Assembly: GCA_022826645.1 (NCBI GenBank)
Contig: JAJDUM010000100.1
Coordinates: 1-64,000 of the forward strand
Direction of reading: 5' to 3'
Length of the DNA stretch: 64,000 nucleotides
DNA from: Candidatus Poribacteria bacterium
GTDB taxonomy: Bacteria > Poribacteria > WGA-4E > PCPOR2b
Position numbers and translations under genes: made by a program. How positions within the stretch are numbered: the stretch's first letter is position 1; each line of letters starts with the position of its first letter. A model generated the notes under the pieces. That model was not told the origin of the DNA. It worked only from the letters and a program-made list of their open reading frames with translations, and did no database searches. This document shows positions 8,229-16,768 of the stretch, piece by piece.

Positions 8229-8945
8229 TCAATCCGTCACCCTCCGAAAATAATCCTCAAGCCCACCCATAGGCGTGAATCCCAGCATCTGTTTCGCTTT
8301 CTCGACCTCATATTTCCCCTGCGCGAAATAGCTCAGTAGGTTGAAAGATTGGAAGTTACCGGGAACGGATTCAATCTCTAATGCCAAACGGCACGCGTGT
8401 TGCAGATCTTCCCACACCACTGTGAAGGGTGGGAAATCACCTTTGGTGACAACCTCTGTCGGCTTCGCACCAAGGCCATTGAAGAGAAAACAGACTGTTT
8501 GGATATCGTATGTTCGCGAGAAAATCTCGCATATTTCCATGCTGAGGTACTTGGTGATCCCGTAGTATCCGACGCCCGGTGCTAACGGCGGATCACTAAT
8601 ACCAAATTCGTGATCGTATGCGTTGCGTACCAACTGAGGACCGGTGTGAACCACCTTTTTGATCCCGAGTTCGGCGGCGGCTTTCATCACATGATATGCC
8701 CCCTTTGTACTCACCTCAAAACTCACCACCGGATCATCGCGCAACACGGCAAAGTTCATGATGGCATCCATCCCACGGCACACTTCCAATACATCCGGGT
8801 ATGAGGTTATGTCAACATTGATAACCGGTTTTCCATCTGGATGCGGCACGATATCCGATAGGTACAAATCGTAGTCCTTTTCCAAGTCTGGCGTGACGTA
8901 AGGGGCGATATTGCCCGACGCGCCCAGCACAAGCACCTTTCTCAT
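8229..8945 (-). CDS. NAD-dependent epimerase/dehydratase (extended SDR)
   Basis: A 238-residue Rossmann protein. The N-terminus VLVLGASGNIAPYV is an SDR dinucleotide-binding loop, MNFAVLRDDP follows as the usual N-A-A-like region, and YYGITK provides the catalytic Y-x-x-x-K. It is short for an extended SDR (usually 300 or more), so the substrate-binding C-terminal part is reduced. Members act on nucleotide sugars, hydroxysteroids and similar compounds, and the substrate here is unknown. The ribosome site TAGGAGAA lies ahead of the ATG. It is 68 bases after another SDR gene on the same strand, so the two may be co-transcribed and work on related substrates. Confidence 0.82.
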   Translation of the reverse strand: MRKVLVLGASGNIAPYVTPDLEKDYDLYLSDIVPHPDGKPVINVDITSYPDVLEVCRGMDAIMNFAVLRDDPVVSFEVSTKGAYHVMKAAAELGIKKVVHTGPQLVRNAYDHEFGISDPPLAPGVGYYGITKYLSMEICEIFSRTYDIQTVCFLFNGLGAKPTEVVTKGDFPPFTVVWEDLQHACRLALEIESVPGNFQSFNLLSYFAQGKYEVEKAKQMLGFTPMGGLEDYFRRVTD

Positions 8946-9013
8946 GGCTGAATTCTCCTATGCCTGAACCTTAAAATGTAATATGATTGCGTAGTCGAGT
9001 TTCTTCATTCGTT

Positions 9014-9766
9014 CTACCCGGTTGTCTTCAGGAAGAGGTTCTGAAAATTGTGAGCGGGTTGATACCCAATGCCGCGTGCTTGATCGATTAGGAATTTGGG
9101 ATTGGGAATGTCCGCGCAGATGTGATAGACTGCCCACCGTTGCGTCCACTCTGCACGGTTGCTGTTATCACGATTTAAAACACAGCGGAACGCACCCGCG
9201 GCATCCCGAATATCCAGCCACGCAAGGTTTGGTGCCTCCCCTTGAACTGTTTCCTCAAGAACCAACTCTCCCAGCCGCAGTCCTGTTACCGTAACCAAGT
9301 GGTCCCGCGCAAACTCGCGGGCGGTCAATTCGCCCAGATACTTTGTCATCTCCACAATTTCCGGCGACGGGAGCGGTTTCCAGAGTTCGGTAATGTACAC
9401 ATCATCGGGGTAGGCATTGAAAATAGACAGGGTACTTGCACAGATAAATTTCTTTATTCCCGCCCCAACCGCTGCGCTAAAGAGGACATGTGTGCCGCGT
9501 GTTGCCAAGTCGAGCAAGGTCTGTTCACGCGTTAGTTCATCCGATGGCAGGTTTGTCGGTGGCTCGCCGGTATGGATGAGGACATCGATCCCCCGAACCG
9601 CTTTCCAGGAATCGTCGGGATCCAAGATATCTCCCTGAATAAAGTCACAGCCTTCTGCTATGTCAACCGGTACACTATCCATGAGGCGCACACTGTGGTC
9701 CTCCGTCAGTTCAGACGCTATCGCCTGTGCCAGTTGACTGGAAGCACCGGTAATGAGAATGTTCAT
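9014..9766 (-). CDS. NAD-dependent epimerase/dehydratase-like protein with degenerate active site
   Basis: A 250-residue SDR-fold protein beginning NILITGASSQLAQAI. The nucleotide loop is G-x-x-S-x-x-A rather than the usual G-x-x-G-x-x-G. The region aligned with Y-x-x-x-K reads V-E-M-T-K, so the catalytic Tyr appears to be Val. Both changes suggest weak or altered redox activity, possibly a binding or regulatory role, or a different proton donor. FICASTLSIFNAYP is the normal Ser/Thr strand. AAGGGGG lies ahead of the ATG. It is the first gene of a two-gene minus-strand unit with the SDR at 8229. Confidence 0.78.
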   Translation of the reverse strand: MNILITGASSQLAQAIASELTEDHSVRLMDSVPVDIAEGCDFIQGDILDPDDSWKAVRGIDVLIHTGEPPTNLPSDELTREQTLLDLATRGTHVLFSAAVGAGIKKFICASTLSIFNAYPDDVYITELWKPLPSPEIVEMTKYLGELTAREFARDHLVTVTGLRLGELVLEETVQGEAPNLAWLDIRDAAGAFRCVLNRDNSNRAEWTQRWAVYHICADIPNPKFLIDQARGIGYQPAHNFQNLFLKTTG

Positions 9767-9922
9767 CGAGTTACCCCCTTCATATTTTTGCTCATCATAT
9801 CAGACAACCTTGACCCTGTCAATTTTTTCCTCCCTTCCACTGAAGGATGATATAATAAACCACGTTGCCATCTTACTGCTACAGCCGGGGCGTCTTTCCC
9901 TGATCCATAACCGGGGTAACCT

Positions 9923-12900
9923 ATGTCATTTCAACAGATCTGTCGTACCTACCAGCAAAACATCCAGCACACCCGCACACAGAGTGATGCAACCGTTGAG
10001 CTCTCCTTGCATCCGCACCTCAGGACGTTTTTGGAAAAAACGGCAGAACTTTTAGAGCACGAAATCACGATTACGTCCGAGCCTCGCAGATTGGAGATTG
10101 GTAGGCCGGATTTCGTTGTGAAAAATGGCTTACTTCCGGTCGGTTATATTGAAGCAGAAGCATACGGTAGGGACCTTGATTCCCTCACAGGTCATGCACA
10201 GACACAAAACGAACGGTTCATCGAAAACCTTGATAACTTCATCCTCACCAACTTTGTTGAATTTCAGTTGTACGCTGAGGGGCAACTGCTCGCAAAATCA
10301 CGGGTTACGGACGAAAGTACAGCTTCCTTAGAAAACTTGATCGATCGGTTTCTGAGCGCGAGCCTGATACAAATTGAGAGTCCAGAATTACTCGCCAAAC
10401 ACCTTGCACGGCGCACCCGCGAACTCCAAACGCAAGTTGCAACAACGCTCACCGATGAAGACAGCGATATCTACCGGATGTTCTTGGCATTTAAGGAACT
10501 GCTTCTTACGACGCTGACCCCCGACGATTTTGCAGATATGTACGCGCAAACCCTCGCGTATGGACTCTTTGCAGCGCGATGTACACTTCCCAATGCCACC
10601 AATTTCTCACGGTTTACTGCCGCTAGCGCGCTTCCCCAGTCAAATCCATTTTTGCGTCAACTCTTTTACCAAATTGCCTCCCCAGACCTTGAGGGGAACG
10701 TCACCTATATTGTGGACGATATTGCGAACCTGTTAGCAAACGTCCCCACAGAGATGCTCCGCACCGCTTTTGTTGCTCAAGCCCATTTTGAAGATCCGGT
10801 TATCCATTTCTACGAAACCTTCCTTGCCGAATACAATCCGCAACTTCGCTTTGACCGTGGGGTCTACTATACGCCGCCACAGGTTATCTCCTACATCGTC
10901 CGTTCTGTGGATGCGTTACTCAGAACAAAACTGAATAAAACCGACGGACTCGCCGATGACAGGGCACTGATTCTTGACCCCGCTACAGGCACCGGCAGCT
11001 TTCTCTTGGCGGTGTTGAGCCAAATCAGTGAATACATCGTGACCACTTACGGCACCGGGGAGTGGCATCAGTACATTAACGATCCACAACTGGTGCAGCG
11101 GCTCTTCGGTTTTGAGATGTTGGTCGCGCCATATACCATTGCCCATCTGAAACTGAGCCTGTTTCTCCAAGCGCAGGGTTGGGGGTCAACGGAACGTCTC
11201 CGTGTTTATCTCACCAACACGCTGGAGGAACCGATAGAAAAGGAGTTGTACGCCTTTGCAGAGTTTATCTCCGATGAGGCGAACGCGGCGGTTTCAGTGA
11301 AACGGGACGAACCGCTCCTTGTCATCCTCGGCAATCCACCCTATCCCCGTCACTCCATGAATCCAAGCCGCGATAGCGATGGGGAGTTCACCTTTATTGG
11401 AGGACTGATTGAGGATTACAAACAGGTGGATGGTCAGCCGCTCGGTGAGAGGAACTCGAAAGCACTTCAAGGGGATTATGTAAAGTTTATCCGGTGGGCA
11501 CAGTGGCGGATTGATAAAAACGGCGAAGGGGTTATCGGCTATATTGTCAACAATAGCTTCCTTGACGGTCCGATCTTTCGCGGGATGCGAAGGAGTTTGT
11601 TGGACAGTTTCAACGCCATCTACCTGCTCAATCTGCACGGCAGTAGTAGAAAGAGGGAAGCTGCCCCGACGGGGCAGAGAGATGAAAATGTGTTTGACAT
11701 CGTGCAAGGTGTTTCTATCCTGCTGTGCGTCAAGCAACGCGATAATCTTGCCCCCGCGGAGGTCTATTACACGGATATGTGGGGGAGCCGGGAAGAAAAA
11801 TATAGGAGGCTGTCGGAAACCGATTTCCAAAATACAGCGTGGAGCGAACTTCAACCAACATTACCCGACTATCTTTTTGTGCCACAAGCACCCGAACTGC
11901 GCGCGGAATATGAAGCAGGGTGGGAGATTACGGACATCTTTCAAATGGGTTCGGTTGCGATTGTCACCGGACGGGATAAATTGACACTCCATCGGACTCC
12001 TGAAACATTACAAGAGACTGTAGTCGATTTTGTTTCACTGCCTGAAGCGGACGCACGGGAGAAATACAAATTGGGAAAGGATAGCCGAGATTGGAAAGTT
12101 CATCGCGCCCAAGCGGATCTCCAGAATCATCCCGATGTAGAACAGCACATAGCACCGATTCACTATCGTCCCTTTGACACGCGCTGGACCTACTACACCG
12201 GGCGGTCGGCCGGGTTTCACATGACACCGCGCCATAATGTTATGCGCCATCTACGAAAGGACAACCTCGCTCTTTGTGTCTGCCGTGTTGTCTCAAACCC
12301 TATATGGCAACATGCTCTGATAACCGATAAAATTACAGAAAATCGTTATGTCTCAAATAGAGGAAGCGAATCCGGCCATGTGTTCCCGCTCTACCTGTAT
12401 CCCGATTCGGAGGAATTGGAGCTCGCTACAGAACGTTTACTTAACTTCAAACCAGATTTTCTCAAGGTGCTCTCAGAGAGGTTGGAGTTGCCACAAGCGA
12501 CGCGGTCAGGACTCCCCGGAGGCGTTTCGCCGGAGGAGATCCTCGCCTATATCTATGCGATCCTGTATAGTCCCATCTACCGTGAACGATATTATGACTT
12601 CTTGAAACATGGATTCCCGCGCATCCCCCTACCGCGCGACATTGAACAGTTTCGCAAACTTAGCGTGTTGGGGGGTGAGTTGATTGACTGGCATCTGCTG
12701 AAAGGGGCACAATCGCAAATCGCTTCTACCGGGAGCGGGGAGCCGCCGCGCCATCGATTTGAAGGCGTAGGAGAAGGGGTTGTTTCACAGGTCCGCTATG
12801 TGGACGGCAGCGTTTGGATCAACCCGAGCCAGCATTTCACAGATGTGCCAGCAGACGTATGGGAATATGAAGTAGGTGCACATCAGGTGTGTGAAAAGTG

Positions 12901-13033
12901 GCTGAAGGATAGGAAGGATTCGGCGTTAAGTTATGATGAGGTTAGGCAGTATCGGAGTATTTTGGTTGCGGTGGCAGAAACAATTCGACTCATGGACGAA
13001 ATTGACGAGGTAATTGAGGAGTTTCTTATCTGA
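9923..13033 (+). CDS. Single-chain restriction-modification protein (N6-adenine methylase with N-terminal nuclease and C-terminal specificity region)
   Basis: A 1036-residue fused R-M enzyme of the type IIG / type ISP-like group. Residues ~50-85 look like a PD-(D/E)xK nuclease core (GRPDFVV, then GYIEAEAYG). The third catalytic position is E77-A-E79, so the usual Lys is Glu. A helical connector follows. The gamma-class methylase has motif I LDPATGTGSF near residue 352 and the adenine motif NPPYP near 470. The last ~400 residues are the likely target-recognition region. There is no helicase block, unlike the ~1600-residue LlaGI type. It stands alone on the plus strand with GGGGTAA before the ATG, so methylation and cutting would come from one polypeptide. 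No separate specificity gene is adjacent. Confidence 0.87.
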   Translation: MSFQQICRTYQQNIQHTRTQSDATVELSLHPHLRTFLEKTAELLEHEITITSEPRRLEIGRPDFVVKNGLLPVGYIEAEAYGRDLDSLTGHAQTQNERFIENLDNFILTNFVEFQLYAEGQLLAKSRVTDESTASLENLIDRFLSASLIQIESPELLAKHLARRTRELQTQVATTLTDEDSDIYRMFLAFKELLLTTLTPDDFADMYAQTLAYGLFAARCTLPNATNFSRFTAASALPQSNPFLRQLFYQIASPDLEGNVTYIVDDIANLLANVPTEMLRTAFVAQAHFEDPVIHFYETFLAEYNPQLRFDRGVYYTPPQVISYIVRSVDALLRTKLNKTDGLADDRALILDPATGTGSFLLAVLSQISEYIVTTYGTGEWHQYINDPQLVQRLFGFEMLVAPYTIAHLKLSLFLQAQGWGSTERLRVYLTNTLEEPIEKELYAFAEFISDEANAAVSVKRDEPLLVILGNPPYPRHSMNPSRDSDGEFTFIGGLIEDYKQVDGQPLGERNSKALQGDYVKFIRWAQWRIDKNGEGVIGYIVNNSFLDGPIFRGMRRSLLDSFNAIYLLNLHGSSRKREAAPTGQRDENVFDIVQGVSILLCVKQRDNLAPAEVYYTDMWGSREEKYRRLSETDFQNTAWSELQPTLPDYLFVPQAPELRAEYEAGWEITDIFQMGSVAIVTGRDKLTLHRTPETLQETVVDFVSLPEADAREKYKLGKDSRDWKVHRAQADLQNHPDVEQHIAPIHYRPFDTRWTYYTGRSAGFHMTPRHNVMRHLRKDNLALCVCRVVSNPIWQHALITDKITENRYVSNRGSESGHVFPLYLYPDSEELELATERLLNFKPDFLKVLSERLELPQATRSGLPGGVSPEEILAYIYAILYSPIYRERYYDFLKHGFPRIPLPRDIEQFRKLSVLGGELIDWHLLKGAQSQIASTGSGEPPRHRFEGVGEGVVSQVRYVDGSVWINPSQHFTDVPADVWEYEVGAHQVCEKWLKDRKDSALSYDEVRQYRSILVAVAETIRLMDEIDEVIEEFLI

Positions 13034-13041
13034 TAAGATAG

Positions 13042-13057
13042 GACTTACGCATAAGTC
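13042..13057. terminator. Hairpin between convergent genes
   Basis: GACTTA-CGCA-TAAGTC forms a 6-base stem between the end of the R-M gene (13033) and the end of the small membrane-protein gene (13061). Only an imperfect T-rich stretch follows on the plus strand, so termination is plausible but not strong. Confidence 0.35.
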
Positions 13058-13060
13058 TAA

Positions 13061-13255
13061 TTACTCATCTTTTTCCTCATTACTACCCATTGGAACAGCA
13101 AGCCCCATAAGCGTCTTTCTTATCTCAGAGAGTTGTAACATAACATCATCGACTCTCTTATTAACGCCAGATAGACCCATTTTGACTACAGTGATTATCA
13201 GACCTGTGGCGACTAAAATGGTGGCAATAAGGGAAAGAGTTTGTGGCCAGCTCAT
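13061..13255 (-). CDS. Small single-pass membrane protein
   Basis: A 64-residue protein with one hydrophobic segment (about residues 6-26, LSLIATILVATGLIITVV) and a short amphipathic, probably coiled-coil tail with heptad-like spacing (VNKRVDDVMLQLSEIRKTL). The ATG has AAGGA 7 bases upstream and a TATAAT-like element just before it, which supports a real gene. It is convergent with the restriction-modification gene, 27 bases from its stop. The layout (N-out membrane anchor plus soluble coil) is shared with many phage-like and toxin-antitoxin-like small proteins, but nothing specific supports such a role. Confidence 0.55.
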   Translation of the reverse strand: MSWPQTLSLIATILVATGLIITVVKMGLSGVNKRVDDVMLQLSEIRKTLMGLAVPMGSNEEKDE

Positions 13256-13417
13256 GACAAGTCCTTATTATACATACGCTTTCAAATTACCAGCAGAAAT
13301 TGAACCCTTCCAATTCTTACTGATATTTTATAACAGGGATAGTTAATTGCCAACTTAATTGTCCTTTAGCCCAAAAGAGCAAGGTTCATATAAAAAGTAA
13401 AGTGTAAAGCGAGAAAA

Positions 13418-13449
13418 GAAACCGAGTTTTTCCGAAAAAACTCGGTTTC
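13418..13449. repeat. Perfect 14-base inverted repeat before the FadN-like gene
   Basis: GAAACCGAGTTTTT and AAAAACTCGGTTTC flank a 4-base loop (CCGA). The element ends 12 bases before the GGAAGGA ribosome site of the beta-oxidation gene. There is no following T-run on the plus strand. The compact palindrome resembles small mobile palindromic elements known from other genomes. It would form a strong hairpin in the leader. Confidence 0.6.
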
Positions 13450-13479
13450 TGTCGTATACTATGAAGGAAGGATAATCTC

Positions 13480-15810
13480 TTGCGAAACAGTCAATATCGC
13501 CAAATCAAGAGAATTGCTGTGATTGGAGCGGGGACAATGGGCGCTCAGATTGCCGCCCACATCGCCAACGTTGGAATTCCGTGCGATCTGCTGGATATCC
13601 CACCCACAGAACTGACCGCCGAAGAACGTGCCAATGGCTTGACGCTCGACAGTCCCGTTGTACGGAATCGGATCGCACAATCGGCTCTGGACCGGATGAA
13701 AAGTGCGAAAACTCGCTCGCCGTTTTATGTCTCTGATGCCGCGGAGTTAATTCGGGTTGGTAACTTTCATGATCACGCCGAATGGCTGGCGGATGCGGAT
13801 TGGATTATTGAGGCGGTGGTCGAAAACCTTGATGTCAAGAAGCAGGTTCATGGGCGGATTGACCAACACCGCAGGCACGGCACACTGGTGAGTTCCAATA
13901 CGTCCGGGATTTCAATTCGCACTGTTGCTGAAGACCTCTCGGAGGATTATCAAGAATGCTTTCTCGGGGCACATTTCTTCAACCCACCACGCTATATGTA
14001 CCTGATTGAGCTCATTCCGACGGAGGCAACCCGCCCGGATCTGATTGAATTCATCTCCGGTTTTGCGGAACACACGCTCGGCAAAGGGGTCGTCCGTTGT
14101 AAGGATACACCAAACTTCATCGCCAATCGGATCGGCATCTTCTCAATCATGCACGCGATCCATCTGATGCTTGAGGAGGGGTATACTATTGATGAGGTGG
14201 ATGCGATTACGGGTCCCCCGATGGGGCGTCCTCGCAGCGCGACCTTCCGCTTGGGAGATATTATTGGGCTTGATGTGCTCGTGGATGTGGCAAACAATGT
14301 CTACGAGAATGCGCCCGACGATGAACGGCGCGAAGTTTTTCGGGTGCCCGATTTTATTCTACAGATGGTTGAAAAGGGTTGGCACGGCGAGAAAACGGGG
14401 GGCGGCTTCTATCAGAGACGCCGTGGCGAAAATGGCAGCGAGATCTGGACGCTGGACTACAATACACTTGAATACGTCCCCCGTTCGGAGGTGCAGTTTG
14501 ATTCTATCGGTAAAATTAGACGAATTGCCGACACGGGGGAACGTCTGAAGGCACTGATTTGCAGCGATGACAGAGCGGGTCGGTTTGCGTGGGAATGCTT
14601 CAGTCATACGATGTGCTATGCGGCGGCACGTATTCCCGAAATCGCCGACGATCTGGAGAGTATTGATAAGGTAATGAAGTGGGGGTTCAACTGGGAACTT
14701 GGGATCTTTGAAGCGTGGGACGCGATCGGTGTGCCGGAATCTGCTGCACGAATAAAATCCGAGAACTATGCCATTCCACCGCTTGTGGAGAATCTACTGG
14801 AATCGGGACGTACTTCATTCTACAAGACATCGTCCACAAGTAAGCCTGTGAAATCCAATGCAGACGCAAGCCTCACCGACATGGGCGATGGGGTCCTATG
14901 CCTTGAATTTCATAGCAAGATGAATACGATTGATAACCCAAGCATTGAGATGATGTTTGAAGCGCTTGATGAGGTGGAACGTAATTTTAAGGGACTTGTC
15001 ATCGGGAATCATGCAGACAACTTCTCCGTCGGTGCGAATCTTGCCTTGATGCTTGAGCGGGCGCGGAACGGGGATTGGGAGGCACTTGAAGGAATGATCT
15101 CCGCCTACCAACGGGCGAACATGCGATTCAGGCTTTCCCCGAAGCCGGTAGTTGCTGCCCCCGCTGGCATGGCTTTGGGTGGCGGATGCGAAATAGCATT
15201 CGGCGCAGACCGTGTCTGTGCTGCCGCCGAAACTTATATCGGTCTGGTCGAGGTGGGTGTCGGACTGATCCCCGCTGCGGGTGGCGTAAAGGAGATGGCT
15301 ATCCGCTGCTTAGAGGATGTTCCATTAGATGCGGACGTTGAACTATTTCCACACGTTAAACGTGCCTTTGAGACCGTTGCCTACGCCAAGGTGTCTGAGA
15401 GTGCTGCGGGCGCAAAGCAGCTCGGCTACCTCCGCGAGACGGACACTGTTTCGATCAATCGGACGCATCACCTGCAGGATGCCAAGCAGCTGGTGTTAGC
15501 GATGGGAGCAGAAGGGTATCAGGAACCTCAACCGAGAGAAGTACTTGTGTTGGGTGGAACGGGACTTGACCCATTGAGATCAGAAATCGATCTGGCGCAA
15601 CGTGCTGGGAGACTCAGCGACCACGACGTGAAAATCTTGAATCAGCTTGCGTTTGTCCTCTGCGGCGGGGAGTTGACCACCCCGCAGTATGTTTCCGAAG
15701 ATTATCTCCTTGAGCTGGAGCGGGAGGCATTTCTGGGGCTCTGTGGTGAAGAGAAGACACATCAGCGGATCGAGTACACCCTCAAAACAGGGAAGCCGTT
15801 GAGAAATTAG
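13480..15810 (+). CDS. FadN-type 3-hydroxyacyl-CoA dehydrogenase / enoyl-CoA hydratase
   Basis: A 776-residue bifunctional beta-oxidation enzyme. The N-terminal NAD-binding domain starts IAVIGAGTMGAQIAAHIANVG and is followed by the helical dehydrogenase dimerisation domain (FFNPPRYMYLIELIPT, then KDTPNFIANRIGIFS). The C-terminal crotonase fold has SVGANLALML and the oxyanion-hole strand AGMALGGGCEIAFGAD. The order dehydrogenase-then-hydratase matches Bacillus FadN (~789 residues), not E. coli FadB. The start is a TTG at 13480 with the strong site GAAGGAAGGA 8 bases upstream, and no better ATG is available. It probably forms a unit with the MBL hydrolase gene 23 bases downstream. No thiolase gene (FadA type) is in the window, so cycle completion must be encoded elsewhere. 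Confidence 0.9.
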   Translation: MRNSQYRQIKRIAVIGAGTMGAQIAAHIANVGIPCDLLDIPPTELTAEERANGLTLDSPVVRNRIAQSALDRMKSAKTRSPFYVSDAAELIRVGNFHDHAEWLADADWIIEAVVENLDVKKQVHGRIDQHRRHGTLVSSNTSGISIRTVAEDLSEDYQECFLGAHFFNPPRYMYLIELIPTEATRPDLIEFISGFAEHTLGKGVVRCKDTPNFIANRIGIFSIMHAIHLMLEEGYTIDEVDAITGPPMGRPRSATFRLGDIIGLDVLVDVANNVYENAPDDERREVFRVPDFILQMVEKGWHGEKTGGGFYQRRRGENGSEIWTLDYNTLEYVPRSEVQFDSIGKIRRIADTGERLKALICSDDRAGRFAWECFSHTMCYAAARIPEIADDLESIDKVMKWGFNWELGIFEAWDAIGVPESAARIKSENYAIPPLVENLLESGRTSFYKTSSTSKPVKSNADASLTDMGDGVLCLEFHSKMNTIDNPSIEMMFEALDEVERNFKGLVIGNHADNFSVGANLALMLERARNGDWEALEGMISAYQRANMRFRLSPKPVVAAPAGMALGGGCEIAFGADRVCAAAETYIGLVEVGVGLIPAAGGVKEMAIRCLEDVPLDADVELFPHVKRAFETVAYAKVSESAAGAKQLGYLRETDTVSINRTHHLQDAKQLVLAMGAEGYQEPQPREVLVLGGTGLDPLRSEIDLAQRAGRLSDHDVKILNQLAFVLCGGELTTPQYVSEDYLLELEREAFLGLCGEEKTHQRIEYTLKTGKPLRN

Positions 15811-15833
15811 ACCTGAACCAAGGTGGCTATTTT

Positions 15834-16697
15834 ATGAAATTTGGTGAGTTTGAACTTTTTGTGGTGAGCGACGGCACATTCCGGTTGGACGGGGGTGCCA
15901 TGTTCGGTACGATACCGAAGGTGCTGTGGGAACGCACAAACCCTGCCGATGACCGTAACCGAATCCTGATGGGGTTAAACTGTCTGCTGGTTCGGACGCC
16001 CACGGAGAATATTCTGGTGGATACCGGGCTTGGAAACGCCTATGATGAAAAATTCGCTTTTCTGTATGGTGTTGACAAGTCGGGGGTAGATCTGCTGAGA
16101 AGCCTCGCAGCAGCAGGCGTAAGGGTAACGGATATCAACAAAGTCATTTTAACCCACCTACATTTCGATCACGTTGGCTGGAACTGTTTTCAAGTCGAAG
16201 ACTCGCGGAACGGAGAAGAAAGCGGAGAATTCAAACCCACATTTCCGAACGCTGTCTACTACATCAATCAAGGTGAGTTGGCGTATGCGAAGGAACCCGA
16301 CCCGCGCAGCAAACCCAGCTATCTCCCATACACTTGGGAGTCGCTCGAAAGACAGGGACAGATCGAGCTTATTTCTGGGGATAAAGAGGTGACTGCCGGC
16401 GTGACGATACTGCCCGCACCGGGACATACACCGAACCATCAGATCGTTAAGGTGCAATCCAACGGGCTGACCGCGTGCTTTCTGGCGGACTTGGTTCCGA
16501 CGCCTTCGCACCTGAAGACGCATTACGTCATGGGATTCGATCTCGACGCGTTGACTGCAATGAAAAACAAGGAACGGGTATTGAAACAGGCGCAGGCGGA
16601 AAATTGGCTACTTATTTTTGAACATTCACCAGATATCAAAGCGGGTTACTTGACCGAAGATTTAAAGATTGAACCGGTTGACCTTGCTTCTCTGTGA
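15834..16697 (+). CDS. Metallo-beta-lactamase-fold hydrolase
   Basis: A 287-residue MBL-fold protein. Metal ligands are seen in THLHFDHVGW (H-x-H-x-D-H), PGHTPNHQ and LADLVPTPSH, and the last His is late in the sequence. The general layout is that of lactonase/AttM-like and related hydrolases, which act on cyclic esters, thioesters or phosphoesters. The ATG follows AAGGTGG. It sits 23 bases after the FadN-like gene, which suggests an acyl-CoA or lactone substrate, but this is inference. Its stop overlaps an upstream extension of the PhyH-HEAT frame by 4 bases. Confidence 0.82.
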   Translation: MKFGEFELFVVSDGTFRLDGGAMFGTIPKVLWERTNPADDRNRILMGLNCLLVRTPTENILVDTGLGNAYDEKFAFLYGVDKSGVDLLRSLAAAGVRVTDINKVILTHLHFDHVGWNCFQVEDSRNGEESGEFKPTFPNAVYYINQGELAYAKEPDPRSKPSYLPYTWESLERQGQIELISGDKEVTAGVTILPAPGHTPNHQIVKVQSNGLTACFLADLVPTPSHLKTHYVMGFDLDALTAMKNKERVLKQAQAENWLLIFEHSPDIKAGYLTEDLKIEPVDLASL

Positions 16698-16768
16698 GGA
16701 TAAATGATGTCCTCGTGACTGAGACAACTTTTGCGGACAAAATCACAGCCGAAAGGAAAAGCAGAAAA

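Noticed and set aside
9806-9856. Promoter for the R-M gene from TTGACC and TATAAT
   Set aside because: The two elements are about 35 bases apart, too far for one promoter; the TATAAT at 9851 has no good -35.
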